A stretch of 13,414 bases of DNA, taken from positions 1 to 13,414 of the forward strand of contig JASFPJ010000061.1 of NCBI GenBank assembly GCA_050116035.1, given 5' to 3'. Positions 1-6,955 of this stretch are shown here, one piece after another. How positions within the stretch are numbered: the first letter of the stretch is position 1; every line of letters begins with the position of its first letter. The DNA comes from SOIA01 sp050116035 (GTDB lineage: Bacteria; Acidobacteriota; Aminicenantia; Aminicenantales; Aminicenantaceae). Position numbers and translations under genes: made by a program. The notes below the pieces were generated by a model. That model saw only the letters and a program-made list of their open reading frames with translations. It ran no database searches and had not been told where the DNA came from.

Positions 1-29
1 TGCTCATTTTTTTACGAACTATAATTGTA

Positions 30-1211
30 TCATCTTCCTCTCAGCCATTTCAAGGGATCAACGGGTTTGGCCTTAGAGCGTATCTCAAAATAGAGAGTGA
101 CTCCCTTCAATGAGCCAGTGTCACCGACGATGGCTATGGGCTGTCCAGTTTTAACCAGATCTCCCATTTTGACCAGGAAATCTGCACAGTGGCCGTAGAA
201 AGATAGATAGCGGATTCCATGATCGATGATGAGTAAGTTGCCATATCCTTTAAAATAGTCAGAAAAGACAACCTTTCCTGGATGGATAGCTTTAACAACG
301 GCCTGGTTTTTCTGGGGAGAGATTTCGATTCCATTGTTAAAGGTAACGGTTCGGAATTGTGGATGGACCTGCCGGCCAAAAGTCGACACCACGGCTCCTT
401 CAAGCGGCCAGGGGAGTTTTCCTCTTTGCTCGTAGAGGGGAACAATAGTGATAGGGAAGGAGATTTCCTCTTTGAGGAGCTTTTCGATTAATAGCTGGAG
501 CTGTTGAGCCCTTTCGTTAAGCTCTTCCAGAGCTTGAATATGCATCTTCTTGTTTTCCTTTATATCTTTGATGAGAGCCTTCTGTCTTCTCTCCTGCACA
601 TCGAGTTCTTGCCTTTTCTTCTTCGTTTTCCAGATTAAATTTGAACTTTCCTTTTTTTTCTCTTCGAGTTCTCTTTCTGAATCTTTGAGTAGAGACAGTG
701 TATCCACGTAGCTGGAGATCACTTCATTCTGATACTGGACCAGAAGGGTCAAATTTTTGCTCTCGGAGACGAGCGTTCCCATGTTTTCGGCCTGAAGCAT
801 AAACTGGAATGGATTGACTTTGCCAAATTTATACATGGAGACAAGGATTTTTTCTATGGATTCTTTCTCGTCATCCAGCTTGGACTTGAGCTGAGGTATT
901 CTTCTTTGTATGGATGATAGCTCCCGGTTCGTATTGCCCAGCTGCATGGTGTAGAGTGAAATTTCTTTCCGGATCAAATTTTTATGGAAGCCAATCCTGT
1001 CCAACTCAGAGAGGAATGTCGATTCCTTTTTTTCCTCTTCCTTTAGTCTGAGCTTGAGCTGGTCGATTTGTCCGGAAATATCTGCCAGGCGCTTTTTATA
1101 TTCGGAGACATTCTGCTGGCCGGAGAAACCAAGAGAAAAAGAAAGGGCTAGAAGGAGTAGAATTCTGTATATGAGGTGGATTCCTTCCCGACGACTTTTA
1201 CGGAACTTCAT
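30..1211 (-). CDS. EnvC-like murein hydrolase activator (coiled coil plus degenerate LytM/M23 domain)
   Basis: The protein has 393 residues. In EnvC-type proteins the coiled coil binds the FtsEX division complex and the LytM domain activates amidases that split septal peptidoglycan, in the periplasm. Residues about 11-30 form a hydrophobic signal sequence ending near GFSGQQ. Residues about 35-250 are charged heptad-rich coiled coil (KRLADISGQIDQLKLRLKEE). Residues about 265-390 are a LytM fold starting at RGKLPWPLEGAVVSTFGR and ending VDPLKWLRGR. The three usual zinc ligands are missing: the HxxxD motif reads N292..E296 and the HLH motif reads T372-L373-Y374. This matches EnvC and argues against an active endopeptidase. 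No Shine-Dalgarno is seen before ATG 1211; a promoter -10 box lies 8 bp upstream, so the mRNA may be leaderless. The alternative call is a generic M23-family protein. The degenerate-LytM reading is firm; the FtsEX partner is inferred. Confidence 0.88.
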   Translation of the reverse strand: MKFRKSRREGIHLIYRILLLLALSFSLGFSGQQNVSEYKKRLADISGQIDQLKLRLKEEEKKESTFLSELDRIGFHKNLIRKEISLYTMQLGNTNRELSSIQRRIPQLKSKLDDEKESIEKILVSMYKFGKVNPFQFMLQAENMGTLVSESKNLTLLVQYQNEVISSYVDTLSLLKDSERELEEKKKESSNLIWKTKKKRQELDVQERRQKALIKDIKENKKMHIQALEELNERAQQLQLLIEKLLKEEISFPITIVPLYEQRGKLPWPLEGAVVSTFGRQVHPQFRTVTFNNGIEISPQKNQAVVKAIHPGKVVFSDYFKGYGNLLIIDHGIRYLSFYGHCADFLVKMGDLVKTGQPIAIVGDTGSLKGVTLYFEIRSKAKPVDPLKWLRGR

Positions 1212-1219
1212 TATTTTTA

Positions 1220-1248
1220 ATGATATCCCCCGCGGTTGATTTTATCAA
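1220..1248 (-). promoter_or_regulatory. Predicted sigma70-type promoter of the envC-like gene
   Basis: On the minus strand TTGATA (1248-1243) is followed after exactly 17 bp by TATCAT (1225-1220), each 5/6 to consensus. The -10 ends only 8 bp before the ATG at 1211, so the transcript would start at or within a few bases of the start codon. The -35 overlaps the right arm of a perfect palindrome, GGTTGAT-TTT-ATCAACC (1234-1250), which could be an operator. Confidence 0.5.
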
Positions 1249-1259
1249 CCCAAAAAATA

Positions 1260-1287
1260 GGGATCGCATATTAACATCTAACGTTTC
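1260..1287 (+). repeat. Decayed terminal repeat of the 121-bp element (copy A)
   Basis: This 28-bp single arm begins GGGATCGCATATTAACAT and aligns without gaps to the terminal repeat at 8101-8128 with several mismatches. Its partner arm is not obvious at the usual distance of about 121 bp, so it is probably a remnant of an older copy interrupted by the neighbouring one. Confidence 0.6.
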
Positions 1288-1307
1288 TTTGTATACTCGT
1301 GTGGATT

Positions 1308-1425
1308 GGGGTGGCATCTTAACGTTTGAGATTTCTTTTTCGCTGATCAGAAGGATCTTTCTCTGTCGATGGATGGTTTAAAAAGAGTAGAAACAGTAAA
1401 GGGCACCATGTTAAGACGCAATCCC
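1308..1425. mobile_element. MITE-like inverted-repeat element, decayed copy (118 bp)
   Basis: The left arm is 1308-1335 (GGGGTGGCATCTTAACGTTT...). The inverted right arm is 1398-1425, best preserved as TTAAGACGCAATCCC (1411-1425). The total length of 118 bp matches the 121-bp copies at 8141-8261 and 9240-9360. The interior shares TCGATGG at offset 58 with the 9240-9360 copy, followed in both by an A-rich GTTTAAA/GTTAAAC stretch, so the whole element is related and not only the ends. No ORF is present. The 299-bp gap between the AGCS and envC-like genes consists almost entirely of these repeats. Confidence 0.65.
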
Positions 1426-1431
1426 TGACAG

Positions 1432-1459
1432 TCCAATTCGAATATCGAGATGCGAACCC
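1432..1459 (-). repeat. Terminal repeat of the 121-bp element, inverted arm (copy D)
   Basis: This 28-bp arm in the right-end orientation ends with GAGATGCGAACCC. It is clearly related to the intact right arm at 9333-9360 but diverged. No partner lies at the standard distance. Confidence 0.55.
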
Positions 1460-1464
1460 TTATT

Positions 1465-1492
1465 CAAATGTCGAATGTTGAGACGCGACCCC
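1465..1492 (-). repeat. Terminal repeat of the 121-bp element, inverted arm (copy E)
   Basis: This 28-bp arm in the right-end orientation (ATGTCGAATGTTGAGACGCG then ACCCC) matches the intact arm at 9333-9360 at 24 of 28 positions. It starts 18 bp past the AGCS stop codon. It is the best preserved arm in this cluster and has no matching left arm at the usual distance. Confidence 0.7.
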
Positions 1493-1510
1493 TTATTCGC
1501 ATTCGATCTC

Positions 1511-3250
1511 TTATGATCTATCTTTTTTATAGTAATATTTTTGTGTGACTTTTCCGACCATCCCGGCCAGGATAATCATGGATATCAGGTTGGGAAACGC
1601 CATGAAGGCGTTGGCCATATCTCCTACGTACCAGACGATATTCAGATGCGGACCCTGGATGTTCGCACCGATGAACAGCAGGATGATGAACGCGATCCTG
1701 TAAGGATAAATGATTCGCACTCCAAAGATATACTCCAGACATTTTTCACCGTAATAGCACCATCCCAGCAGGGTTGAATAGCCGAATAGAAAAGAACTCA
1801 GAGCGATGATGTATCCTCCAAAAGGGATGACCGAATCAAAGGCCGCGGCTGTTAACTTCGTGGAGGTGAGCCCTTCTGACGAGCCAAATACAGCCGTTTT
1901 GAGATACATCCCTGTGATGACTATGGTCAGGGTGGTGAGGGTGTTGACAACGAGTGTGTCAATGAACGTTCCTGTCATGGCGATGAGGCCGTTCCGGGAG
2001 GGATCTGATGATTTGGAAGCAGACTGGGCGATGGCGGCTGAGCCCAGCCCGGATTCGTTGGAGAGAAGCCCTCTTCTGACACCGACACTGATTATCAGTT
2101 TCACAGAGGCTCCGACCATTCCCCCACCAACAGCTTTAACGGAGAAGGCGGATTTAAAAATAACGGCAAAGGCCTCAGGAAGGTTGACAATGTTGGCACC
2201 GATGATGACAAGGGCGCCTCCAAAATAGAGAAGGATCATTGTCGGGACCAGGCGTTCGGAGACTGCGCCGATTCTCTTGATTCCTCCCAGCACAACCGCT
2301 CCGACCATGGTGAATACGACAAGTCCAGTCACCCAGAAGGGAACCCCGAGCTGGTCGTTAAAGACAAGGGCCATGGAGTTGGACTGGGCCATGTTGCCTG
2401 TGCCGAAAAGGCAGGTGAAAGCCCCGCAGATGGCAAAAAACATGCCCATGAATTTAGCGAATTGCACATTTTTTATGCCGTAGCGGGCGTAATACATGGG
2501 TCCGCCGGACATTTCTCCACGCTCATTCTTTATCCTGAACTTGACTCCTAAAAAACCTTCAGCGTATTTCGTGGCCATACCGAAGAAGCCGGCGATCCAC
2601 ATCCAGACTGGCGCTCCTGGTCCACCGGTGGCGATGGCCGTGGCCACACCCGCCAGGTTTCCGTTGCCCACCGTCGCAGCCAGGGCGGTCATCAAAGCGG
2701 CATACGGAGAAATATCTCCCTCTTCTTTTTCAGACTTATCCTTCCTCATCGCTCCCTGGAGGACCATCTTCAAGGAAAGGATTAGGCGTCTGACCTGAAT
2801 CAACCGAGTGACAATGGTGAGCGTGATCCCGATTAAAAAGAGAAGGACAACCATCAGGGGCATCCAGATAAAATCGCTTGTTTCTTTGGTGAACACAAGG
2901 GCTTTATCCAAAAAAGAGAGAGAAATATTGAAGTCAGATTCGAGCGTTTCATCTCCTTCTCTGACCTCAATCTCTCTTCTCTCTCCTCCAGCGGGCGTTG
3001 CGCTGTAGAGGTCAACCCAGATGATGTATGTTCCCAGTTCGATGTTCTGGAAAGCAAAGTTTCCCTCTTCATCTATTACAGATTCGAGACGGTTTTCCAT
3101 CCCCAGGGGCTCAAGCAGCACAGAGCCATGAGTGTAGGGCTCTCCTTTAGCCGCATCAGTGACTTTGCCTTTGATTTCGGTCGCGTTTAATAATGAGAAT
3201 CCAGTGAGTGAAAGAATCAAGAAGATGATGACGATAAATTTTTTCTTCAT
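1511..3250 (-). CDS. Sodium:alanine/glycine symporter (AGCS family) with N-terminal extracytoplasmic regulatory-like domain
   Basis: The product has 579 residues, against about 450-500 for usual AGCS proteins. It is predicted to import alanine or glycine with sodium across the inner membrane. Residues 1-24 are a signal sequence (MKKKFIVIIFLILSLTGFS). Residues about 25-110 resemble a carboxypeptidase regulatory-like/CNA-B beta sandwich (EIKGKVTDAAKGEPYTHGSV, DEEGNFAFQNIELGTYIIWV). A first membrane segment lies at about 128-148 and the symporter core follows. Hallmarks are ALAATVGNGNLAGVATAIA and GGPGAPVWMWIAGFFGMATK (about 189-228), then MSGGPMYYARYG. The family's usual GTGN reads GNGN here. 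I chose ATG 3250, with AAAGGTG 5 bp upstream and 7 bp after the NSS stop; an in-frame TTG at 3268 would overlap that gene. It is the second gene of a two-transporter operon. The family is firm; the exact substrate and the role of the extra domain are inferred. Confidence 0.92.
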   Translation of the reverse strand: MKKKFIVIIFLILSLTGFSLLNATEIKGKVTDAAKGEPYTHGSVLLEPLGMENRLESVIDEEGNFAFQNIELGTYIIWVDLYSATPAGGERREIEVREGDETLESDFNISLSFLDKALVFTKETSDFIWMPLMVVLLFLIGITLTIVTRLIQVRRLILSLKMVLQGAMRKDKSEKEEGDISPYAALMTALAATVGNGNLAGVATAIATGGPGAPVWMWIAGFFGMATKYAEGFLGVKFRIKNERGEMSGGPMYYARYGIKNVQFAKFMGMFFAICGAFTCLFGTGNMAQSNSMALVFNDQLGVPFWVTGLVVFTMVGAVVLGGIKRIGAVSERLVPTMILLYFGGALVIIGANIVNLPEAFAVIFKSAFSVKAVGGGMVGASVKLIISVGVRRGLLSNESGLGSAAIAQSASKSSDPSRNGLIAMTGTFIDTLVVNTLTTLTIVITGMYLKTAVFGSSEGLTSTKLTAAAFDSVIPFGGYIIALSSFLFGYSTLLGWCYYGEKCLEYIFGVRIIYPYRIAFIILLFIGANIQGPHLNIVWYVGDMANAFMAFPNLISMIILAGMVGKVTQKYYYKKDRS

Positions 3251-3257
3251 AGCACCT

Positions 3258-4616
3258 TTATCCTGCAATAGTTTTTATAAAGTAAAGAATGAAGAGTATG
3301 GCGACTGGTGTGAGGAACTTAAGCGAGAAGACCCATATCGGTCGCAGTTTAAATCGTGGGTTTCCAGAGGCGATTTCCTTGAGGGCCTTTTTTGCTCTCC
3401 AGACGTAGCCAACGAAAATACAGATGAAAAAAGCGCCGACAGGCAGTGCGATATTCTGGAAAACAAAAGCAAAAATGCTTAAAACTCTAAGTTTAGTGAA
3501 AAACTGCATCCCTCCTGTGGAGAGGGCAGAGGGAATGCCGATAATAAAGGTGATTATGCCGATGACAAGGACCGCTTTTTTTCTCGACCAGTTTCTCTCA
3601 TCGACAAAGTATGCGACAGGTACTTCAAGAAGAGAGATGGTCGAAGTCAACGCCGCCACAGTGAGAAGCGTGAAAAAAAGAATCCCAAAAATATATCCGC
3701 CGGGGAGCTGGGAAAGAATGATGGGAAAGATTTGGAATGCCAGGCCCTCTCCGCCCACATCGCCCGGCTGACCGGAAAAAGCGAGAGTGGGAAAGATAAT
3801 CAGTCCGGCGAGTAGAGCGATCAAGGTATCCGAGAAGGAAACCCATCCCGCGGATGAGACGAGATTTTCCGACTTAGAGATGTAGCTGCCGTAAGTGATC
3901 ATAGTCCCCATACCCAAGCTGAGAGAAAAGAAGGCCTGCCCGAGTGCGAACAGAATGACCGTACCGTTGAGCTTAGAGAAGTCGGGTTTGAGATAAAAGG
4001 CGATTCCCTGACCTGCGCCGGGAAGAGTGAGGGCTCTTATTGCCAGAAGCACGATCAAGAGGAAGAGAGCGGGCATCAGGATTTTTGTCCATTTCTCGAT
4101 CCCTTTCTTGACTCCTTTAGAGATGATGAAGATAGTCAATCCCATGATCAGGCCGAAAAAAATGAAGACCTGGAGAGGATCAGAACTAAAATCAGCAAAT
4201 ATTTGATTCGACATTTCCGCCGTGAGCTTTCCTTTAAAAGCACCAGCGACTGTTTTGAAAATGTAACCGGCAGCCCAGCCGGCCACAACCGCATAAAAGG
4301 AGAGTATGCAAACTCCGGTAATGATTCCCAGGTAGCCGACGAATTTCCAGGGTGAACCGGGCTTAATATACTCAAAGGCGCCCACAGGATTCTTCTGTGT
4401 GTGACGGCCGAGAGTGAGCTCAACCAGCATCACAGTGAATCCGATGAACACCACAGCCAGGATATAGACGAAAACAAAAACTGCGCCGCCATTCTGACTG
4501 GCCACACTTGGGAAACGCCAGATATTGCCCAGGCCTATGGCTGAACCTGTTGCAGCGAAGATGAAGGCGATTTTGGAGCCCCAGACTCCTCTAGCGCTTG
4601 TTTTCTGGTTCTCCAT
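3258..4616 (-). CDS. Neurotransmitter:sodium symporter (NSS/SNF family), predicted amino acid importer
   Basis: The 452-residue inner-membrane protein belongs to the LeuT/MhsT family, which moves amino acids (often hydrophobic or aromatic) into the cell with sodium. Eleven hydrophobic segments can be counted, the common number in short prokaryotic NSS proteins. The TM1 signature GSAIGLGNIWRFPSVASQNG (residues about 24-43) holds the unwound sodium/substrate-binding region. TM6 carries ALGQAFFSLSLGMGTMITYG, and TM8 contains the TLLTVAALTSTISLLEV stretch typical of the sodium-site helix. The ATG at 4616 has AAGGAGA 8 bp upstream. It is the first gene of an operon with the AGCS symporter, whose start lies 7 bp past this stop. 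The family call is firm; the substrate cannot be read from the sequence. Confidence 0.95.
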   Translation of the reverse strand: MENQKTSARGVWGSKIAFIFAATGSAIGLGNIWRFPSVASQNGGAVFVFVYILAVVFIGFTVMLVELTLGRHTQKNPVGAFEYIKPGSPWKFVGYLGIITGVCILSFYAVVAGWAAGYIFKTVAGAFKGKLTAEMSNQIFADFSSDPLQVFIFFGLIMGLTIFIISKGVKKGIEKWTKILMPALFLLIVLLAIRALTLPGAGQGIAFYLKPDFSKLNGTVILFALGQAFFSLSLGMGTMITYGSYISKSENLVSSAGWVSFSDTLIALLAGLIIFPTLAFSGQPGDVGGEGLAFQIFPIILSQLPGGYIFGILFFTLLTVAALTSTISLLEVPVAYFVDERNWSRKKAVLVIGIITFIIGIPSALSTGGMQFFTKLRVLSIFAFVFQNIALPVGAFFICIFVGYVWRAKKALKEIASGNPRFKLRPIWVFSLKFLTPVAILFILYFIKTIAG

Positions 4617-4667
4617 TTTTCAGTCTCCTTTATACTGGCAGTCAGAAGTTTTCATATTTATCCGTAT

Positions 4668-4696
4668 TTTTTACCATAAAAAGGGGGCAGGCTCAA
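4668..4696 (-). promoter_or_regulatory. Possible promoter of the NSS-AGCS operon
   Basis: On the minus strand TTGAGC (4696-4691) precedes TAAAAA (4673-4668) by 17 bp, with TGG directly before the -10 (extended -10 form). The leader would be about 45 nt and contain a strong AAGGAG site. Both hexamers are only 4/6 to consensus. The promoter abuts the repeat element at 4714-4836. Confidence 0.35.
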
Positions 4697-4713
4697 CAAA
4701 ATAAAAAATCAAA

Positions 4714-4836
4714 TGGATTCCATATTAACATTTGACATTTCTTTTTCTTTTCCACTTATCACAAGGGATTTTCCCTGATGACTCACAAAAAAAAGAAAAG
4801 TGAGCGGGAAAATATCAAATACGGGCACGCAACATC
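4714..4836. mobile_element. MITE-like inverted-repeat element, strongly decayed copy (123 bp)
   Basis: The left arm 4714-4741 keeps ATTAACATTTGACATTTC and matches the family arm at 22 of 28 positions. The inverted right arm 4809-4836 is poor (ATATCAAAT, CACGCAAC; about 16 of 28). The spacing of 123 bp matches the 121-bp family size, which is what makes the weak arm credible. The interior begins TTTTTC and continues with a stretch resembling the interior at 1336-1365. It fills the gap between divergently transcribed NSS and fprA genes; apart from it and the two promoters I see nothing in this 290-bp gap. Confidence 0.5.
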
Positions 4837-4845
4837 AAAAAGAGG

Positions 4846-4874
4846 TTGCCTAATTCTTGCTTCCTTCTTAAAAT
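4846..4874 (+). promoter_or_regulatory. Predicted sigma70-type promoter of the flavodiiron gene
   Basis: TTGCCT (4846-4851) and TAAAAT (4869-4874) are separated by 17 bp. The leader would be about 25 nt and include AAGGAGAT before the ATG. The promoter starts 9 bp past the decayed repeat element at 4714-4836. Confidence 0.45.
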
Positions 4875-4906
4875 GAGAAGTCAATCTAATCAAGGAGATA
4901 TTTACT

Positions 4907-6109
4907 ATGCCCACAGTCGAAATAAAACCTGATGTCTACTGGATAGGAGTGAATGACAGGACCACTGATCTTTTTGAAGGGATATGGCCGATCACAAAGG
5001 AAGGCGTTTCCTACAACTCCTATTTAATAAATGACGAGAAAAAGGCCATCATCGACCTGATGAAGTCATTCAAAGGAGATGAATATCTGGCCCAAATCGA
5101 TGAAGTCACAGATATCTCTAAAATTGACTACGTGGTTATCAATCACATGGAACCCGATCATTCGGGCCTTATCAGGACAATCAAAAGGATCGCTCCTCGA
5201 ACCACCTTCATCGGTTCGGCAAAGACCAAAGAAATGCTGGAGAGCTTCTTTTCCATTAAAGAGAATGTCCGTGTGGTTAACGATGGGGATACGCTTTCTC
5301 TCGGAAAAAGAACCTTGAAGTTCTTCGCCACTCCCTTTGTCCACTGGCCAGAGACCATGATGACTTACGAGACCTCTCATCGGATTCTGTTTTCTTGTGA
5401 TGGATTTGGTGGGTATGGCGCTATCCGGGGATCAATCTTTAACGATGAATGCAAAAACTTCGACTTTTACGAAAAGGAAGCCCTCCGGTATTACGTCAAT
5501 ATTGTGGCCAATTTCAGTGCGAGGGTACTTGGTGCGATCGAGAAATTGGCTGATCTTCCTGTGGATATCATTGCTCCGTCTCATGGTTTGATCTGGAGGA
5601 AAAATCCCTCCCTCATCGTTGATCTCTACAAGAAATGGGCCGAGTATGCCAAAGGCAAGACTGAACCAGCCATAACTCTAGTTTATGGGTCCATGTATGG
5701 TTACACGGAGATGATGATGAATGCAGTGGCCCAGGGAATATCACAGACTGGCGTTCCCCTTGAAATATTCGACGCTGCACGCACCCATGTGAGTTACATC
5801 CTACCCTCTCTCTGGTCAAAGAGAGGGGTCATGATAGGTGCACCCACCTATGAAGTTTCCCTCTTTCCGCCTGTTGCAGAGGTTTTGAACACGGCTGCCC
5901 ATAAGCACATCAAGAACAAGACAGCCGCCTATTTTGGAAGCTATGGTTGGAGTGGTGGCGCGCGAAAAAACTTAGAAAAAATCATCGAGCCTCTAAAATG
6001 GGAAATTATCGATACTTTTGAATTCAGAGGATGCCCCAAAGAGGGTGAACTCAAGAAGGGAGAAGAATTCGGCCGGAAGTTTGCAGAGCGAATCAAGAAA
6101 GGAAGATAA
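4907..6109 (+). CDS. Flavodiiron protein (FprA / rubredoxin:oxygen oxidoreductase type)
   Basis: This 400-residue cytoplasmic class A flavodiiron protein is expected to reduce O2 to water and/or NO to N2O, protecting an oxygen-sensitive metabolism. The N-terminal metallo-beta-lactamase-like domain (about 1-250) carries the full diiron ligand set: H80-x-E82-x-D84 in INHMEPDHSG, H146 in TPFVHWPET, D165 in LFSCDGFGG and H226 in APSHGL. The ligand spacings are those of the family. The C-terminal flavodoxin domain (about 255-400) has the FMN phosphate loop YGSMYGYTEM, then GAPTYE and SYGWSGGA. No rubredoxin domain is fused and no rubredoxin or NADH:rubredoxin reductase gene is adjacent, so the electron donor is unknown. 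ATG 4907 is preceded by AAGGAGAT. It stands as a single gene. The choice between O2 and NO as main substrate cannot be made from sequence. Confidence 0.96.
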   Translation: MPTVEIKPDVYWIGVNDRTTDLFEGIWPITKEGVSYNSYLINDEKKAIIDLMKSFKGDEYLAQIDEVTDISKIDYVVINHMEPDHSGLIRTIKRIAPRTTFIGSAKTKEMLESFFSIKENVRVVNDGDTLSLGKRTLKFFATPFVHWPETMMTYETSHRILFSCDGFGGYGAIRGSIFNDECKNFDFYEKEALRYYVNIVANFSARVLGAIEKLADLPVDIIAPSHGLIWRKNPSLIVDLYKKWAEYAKGKTEPAITLVYGSMYGYTEMMMNAVAQGISQTGVPLEIFDAARTHVSYILPSLWSKRGVMIGAPTYEVSLFPPVAEVLNTAAHKHIKNKTAAYFGSYGWSGGARKNLEKIIEPLKWEIIDTFEFRGCPKEGELKKGEEFGRKFAERIKKGR

Positions 6110-6311
6110 ATATTTTGGGCCTAGATAAAATGGGCTCAGGCTTTATCTGGACGAATAGATTCATGCTTGTTTCCGGATATAAAGGCTCTACTGTTGGCAA
6201 AGATAGCGCTGATTCTTCATTTTTCAACCCCTGCTCCCGGGTGTTCGACTCCTTTCACACTTGAGCCGAAATATGATATATTGATGGACGAATATTTCAC
6301 TGAGAGAAAAA

Positions 6312-6776
6312 ATGGAAGATACAGGCTGGAGAAAGAGCTTAAACAATTTTTTAGATGACCTCAGGATCATCGAGGAATGCAAAGGTGAAACTCCAGAAAA
6401 CTTCAATCAATTTTGTGAGTTTATTGCCGAGCCTTCCTTTGAGAGTCTGTCAGAAGAGCTGAAAAAGTATGGGATCAAATCAAAGTATCGGATCAAAAAG
6501 CGGAAATGGATTGCCTTTGAGGTGAAGTTCCCCAAGTCGAGAATAGATAATTTTCATTACATCATCATCCTTCCCAAGAATTCCATCGAACTCAAGTTAA
6601 AACTTCGGACAAGGGGGAGGAGAACCAAAAAGAGCTTTATCGAGGAAAAAGTGGAGCCCTTCATGAAGGATGTGCTCCCTTCGGAGATCCTGAAGCTTCC
6701 CAAAGAAAATTTGATCTTGGACGTGATCAAGCATTACAGAAATTTCAGCTATGAGATTCTCACCAACACTGAATGA
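6312..6776 (+). CDS. Hypothetical protein, 154 residues
   Basis: I do not recognise this protein. It is soluble-looking, highly charged and rich in Lys, Glu, Ile and Phe, with no signal peptide or membrane segment. The N-terminal half is predicted helical (ETPENFNQFCEFIAEPSFES, SLSEELKKYG). A central stretch alternates in the way of beta strands (YRIKKRKWIAFEVKFPKSRI, FHYIIILPKN), and a basic patch LKLRTRGRRTKKSF follows at about residues 97-110. An in-frame stop at 6282-6284 and no other ATG, GTG or TTG before 6312 fix the start; the upstream GAGAG is a weak ribosome site. It stands alone between fprA and the MFS gene. Coding is supported by the clean 154-codon frame and protein-like composition. 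The basic patch could bind nucleic acid, but that is speculation. Confidence 0.7.
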   Translation: MEDTGWRKSLNNFLDDLRIIEECKGETPENFNQFCEFIAEPSFESLSEELKKYGIKSKYRIKKRKWIAFEVKFPKSRIDNFHYIIILPKNSIELKLKLRTRGRRTKKSFIEEKVEPFMKDVLPSEILKLPKENLILDVIKHYRNFSYEILTNTE

Positions 6777-6914
6777 TCAGCGATAGATTGGTTTCCTTTT
6801 GAGCCCTCTTCCTTTTTTGATCTTTCCGGTTTTACTGATTATTTCCGCTCTATTCAAATTCTCAGGAATATATCCCGACTTCTTCGAACCACACATTTTC
6901 ATGGAGGAAAAGAA

Positions 6915-6943
6915 TTGAAATCAGGGCATAGATTTGTTACCTT
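6915..6943 (+). promoter_or_regulatory. Weak candidate promoter for the MFS gene
   Basis: TTGAAA (6915-6920) is 5/6 to the -35 consensus. At 17 bp it is followed by TACCTT (6938-6943), only 3/6 to the -10 consensus. The -10 would end 12 bp before the ATG at 6956, the same geometry as at pgeF. No Shine-Dalgarno precedes that ATG. Confidence 0.2.
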
Positions 6944-6955
6944 TCTTTTCTTTAA

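Noticed and set aside
3251..3268. TTG start giving a six-residue longer AGCS protein
   Set aside because: ATG 3250 has a better placed ribosome site (AAAGGTG) and begins a standard signal peptide; the TTG lies inside the NSS coding end.
4617..4906. Riboswitch or attenuator ahead of the transporter operon or fprA
   Set aside because: Both leaders appear short, and the intergenic structure is explained by the decayed repeat element; no known riboswitch core was recognised.
6120..6152. Hairpin after fprA (AGATAAA / TTTATCT, 12-nt loop)
   Set aside because: Short A/T-rich stem with no following T-tract; not a convincing terminator and no other role is apparent.
6272..6277. TATGAT as a -10 box for the hypothetical gene at 6312
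   Set aside because: No -35 match at 16-18 bp, and A/T-rich surroundings make a chance match likely.
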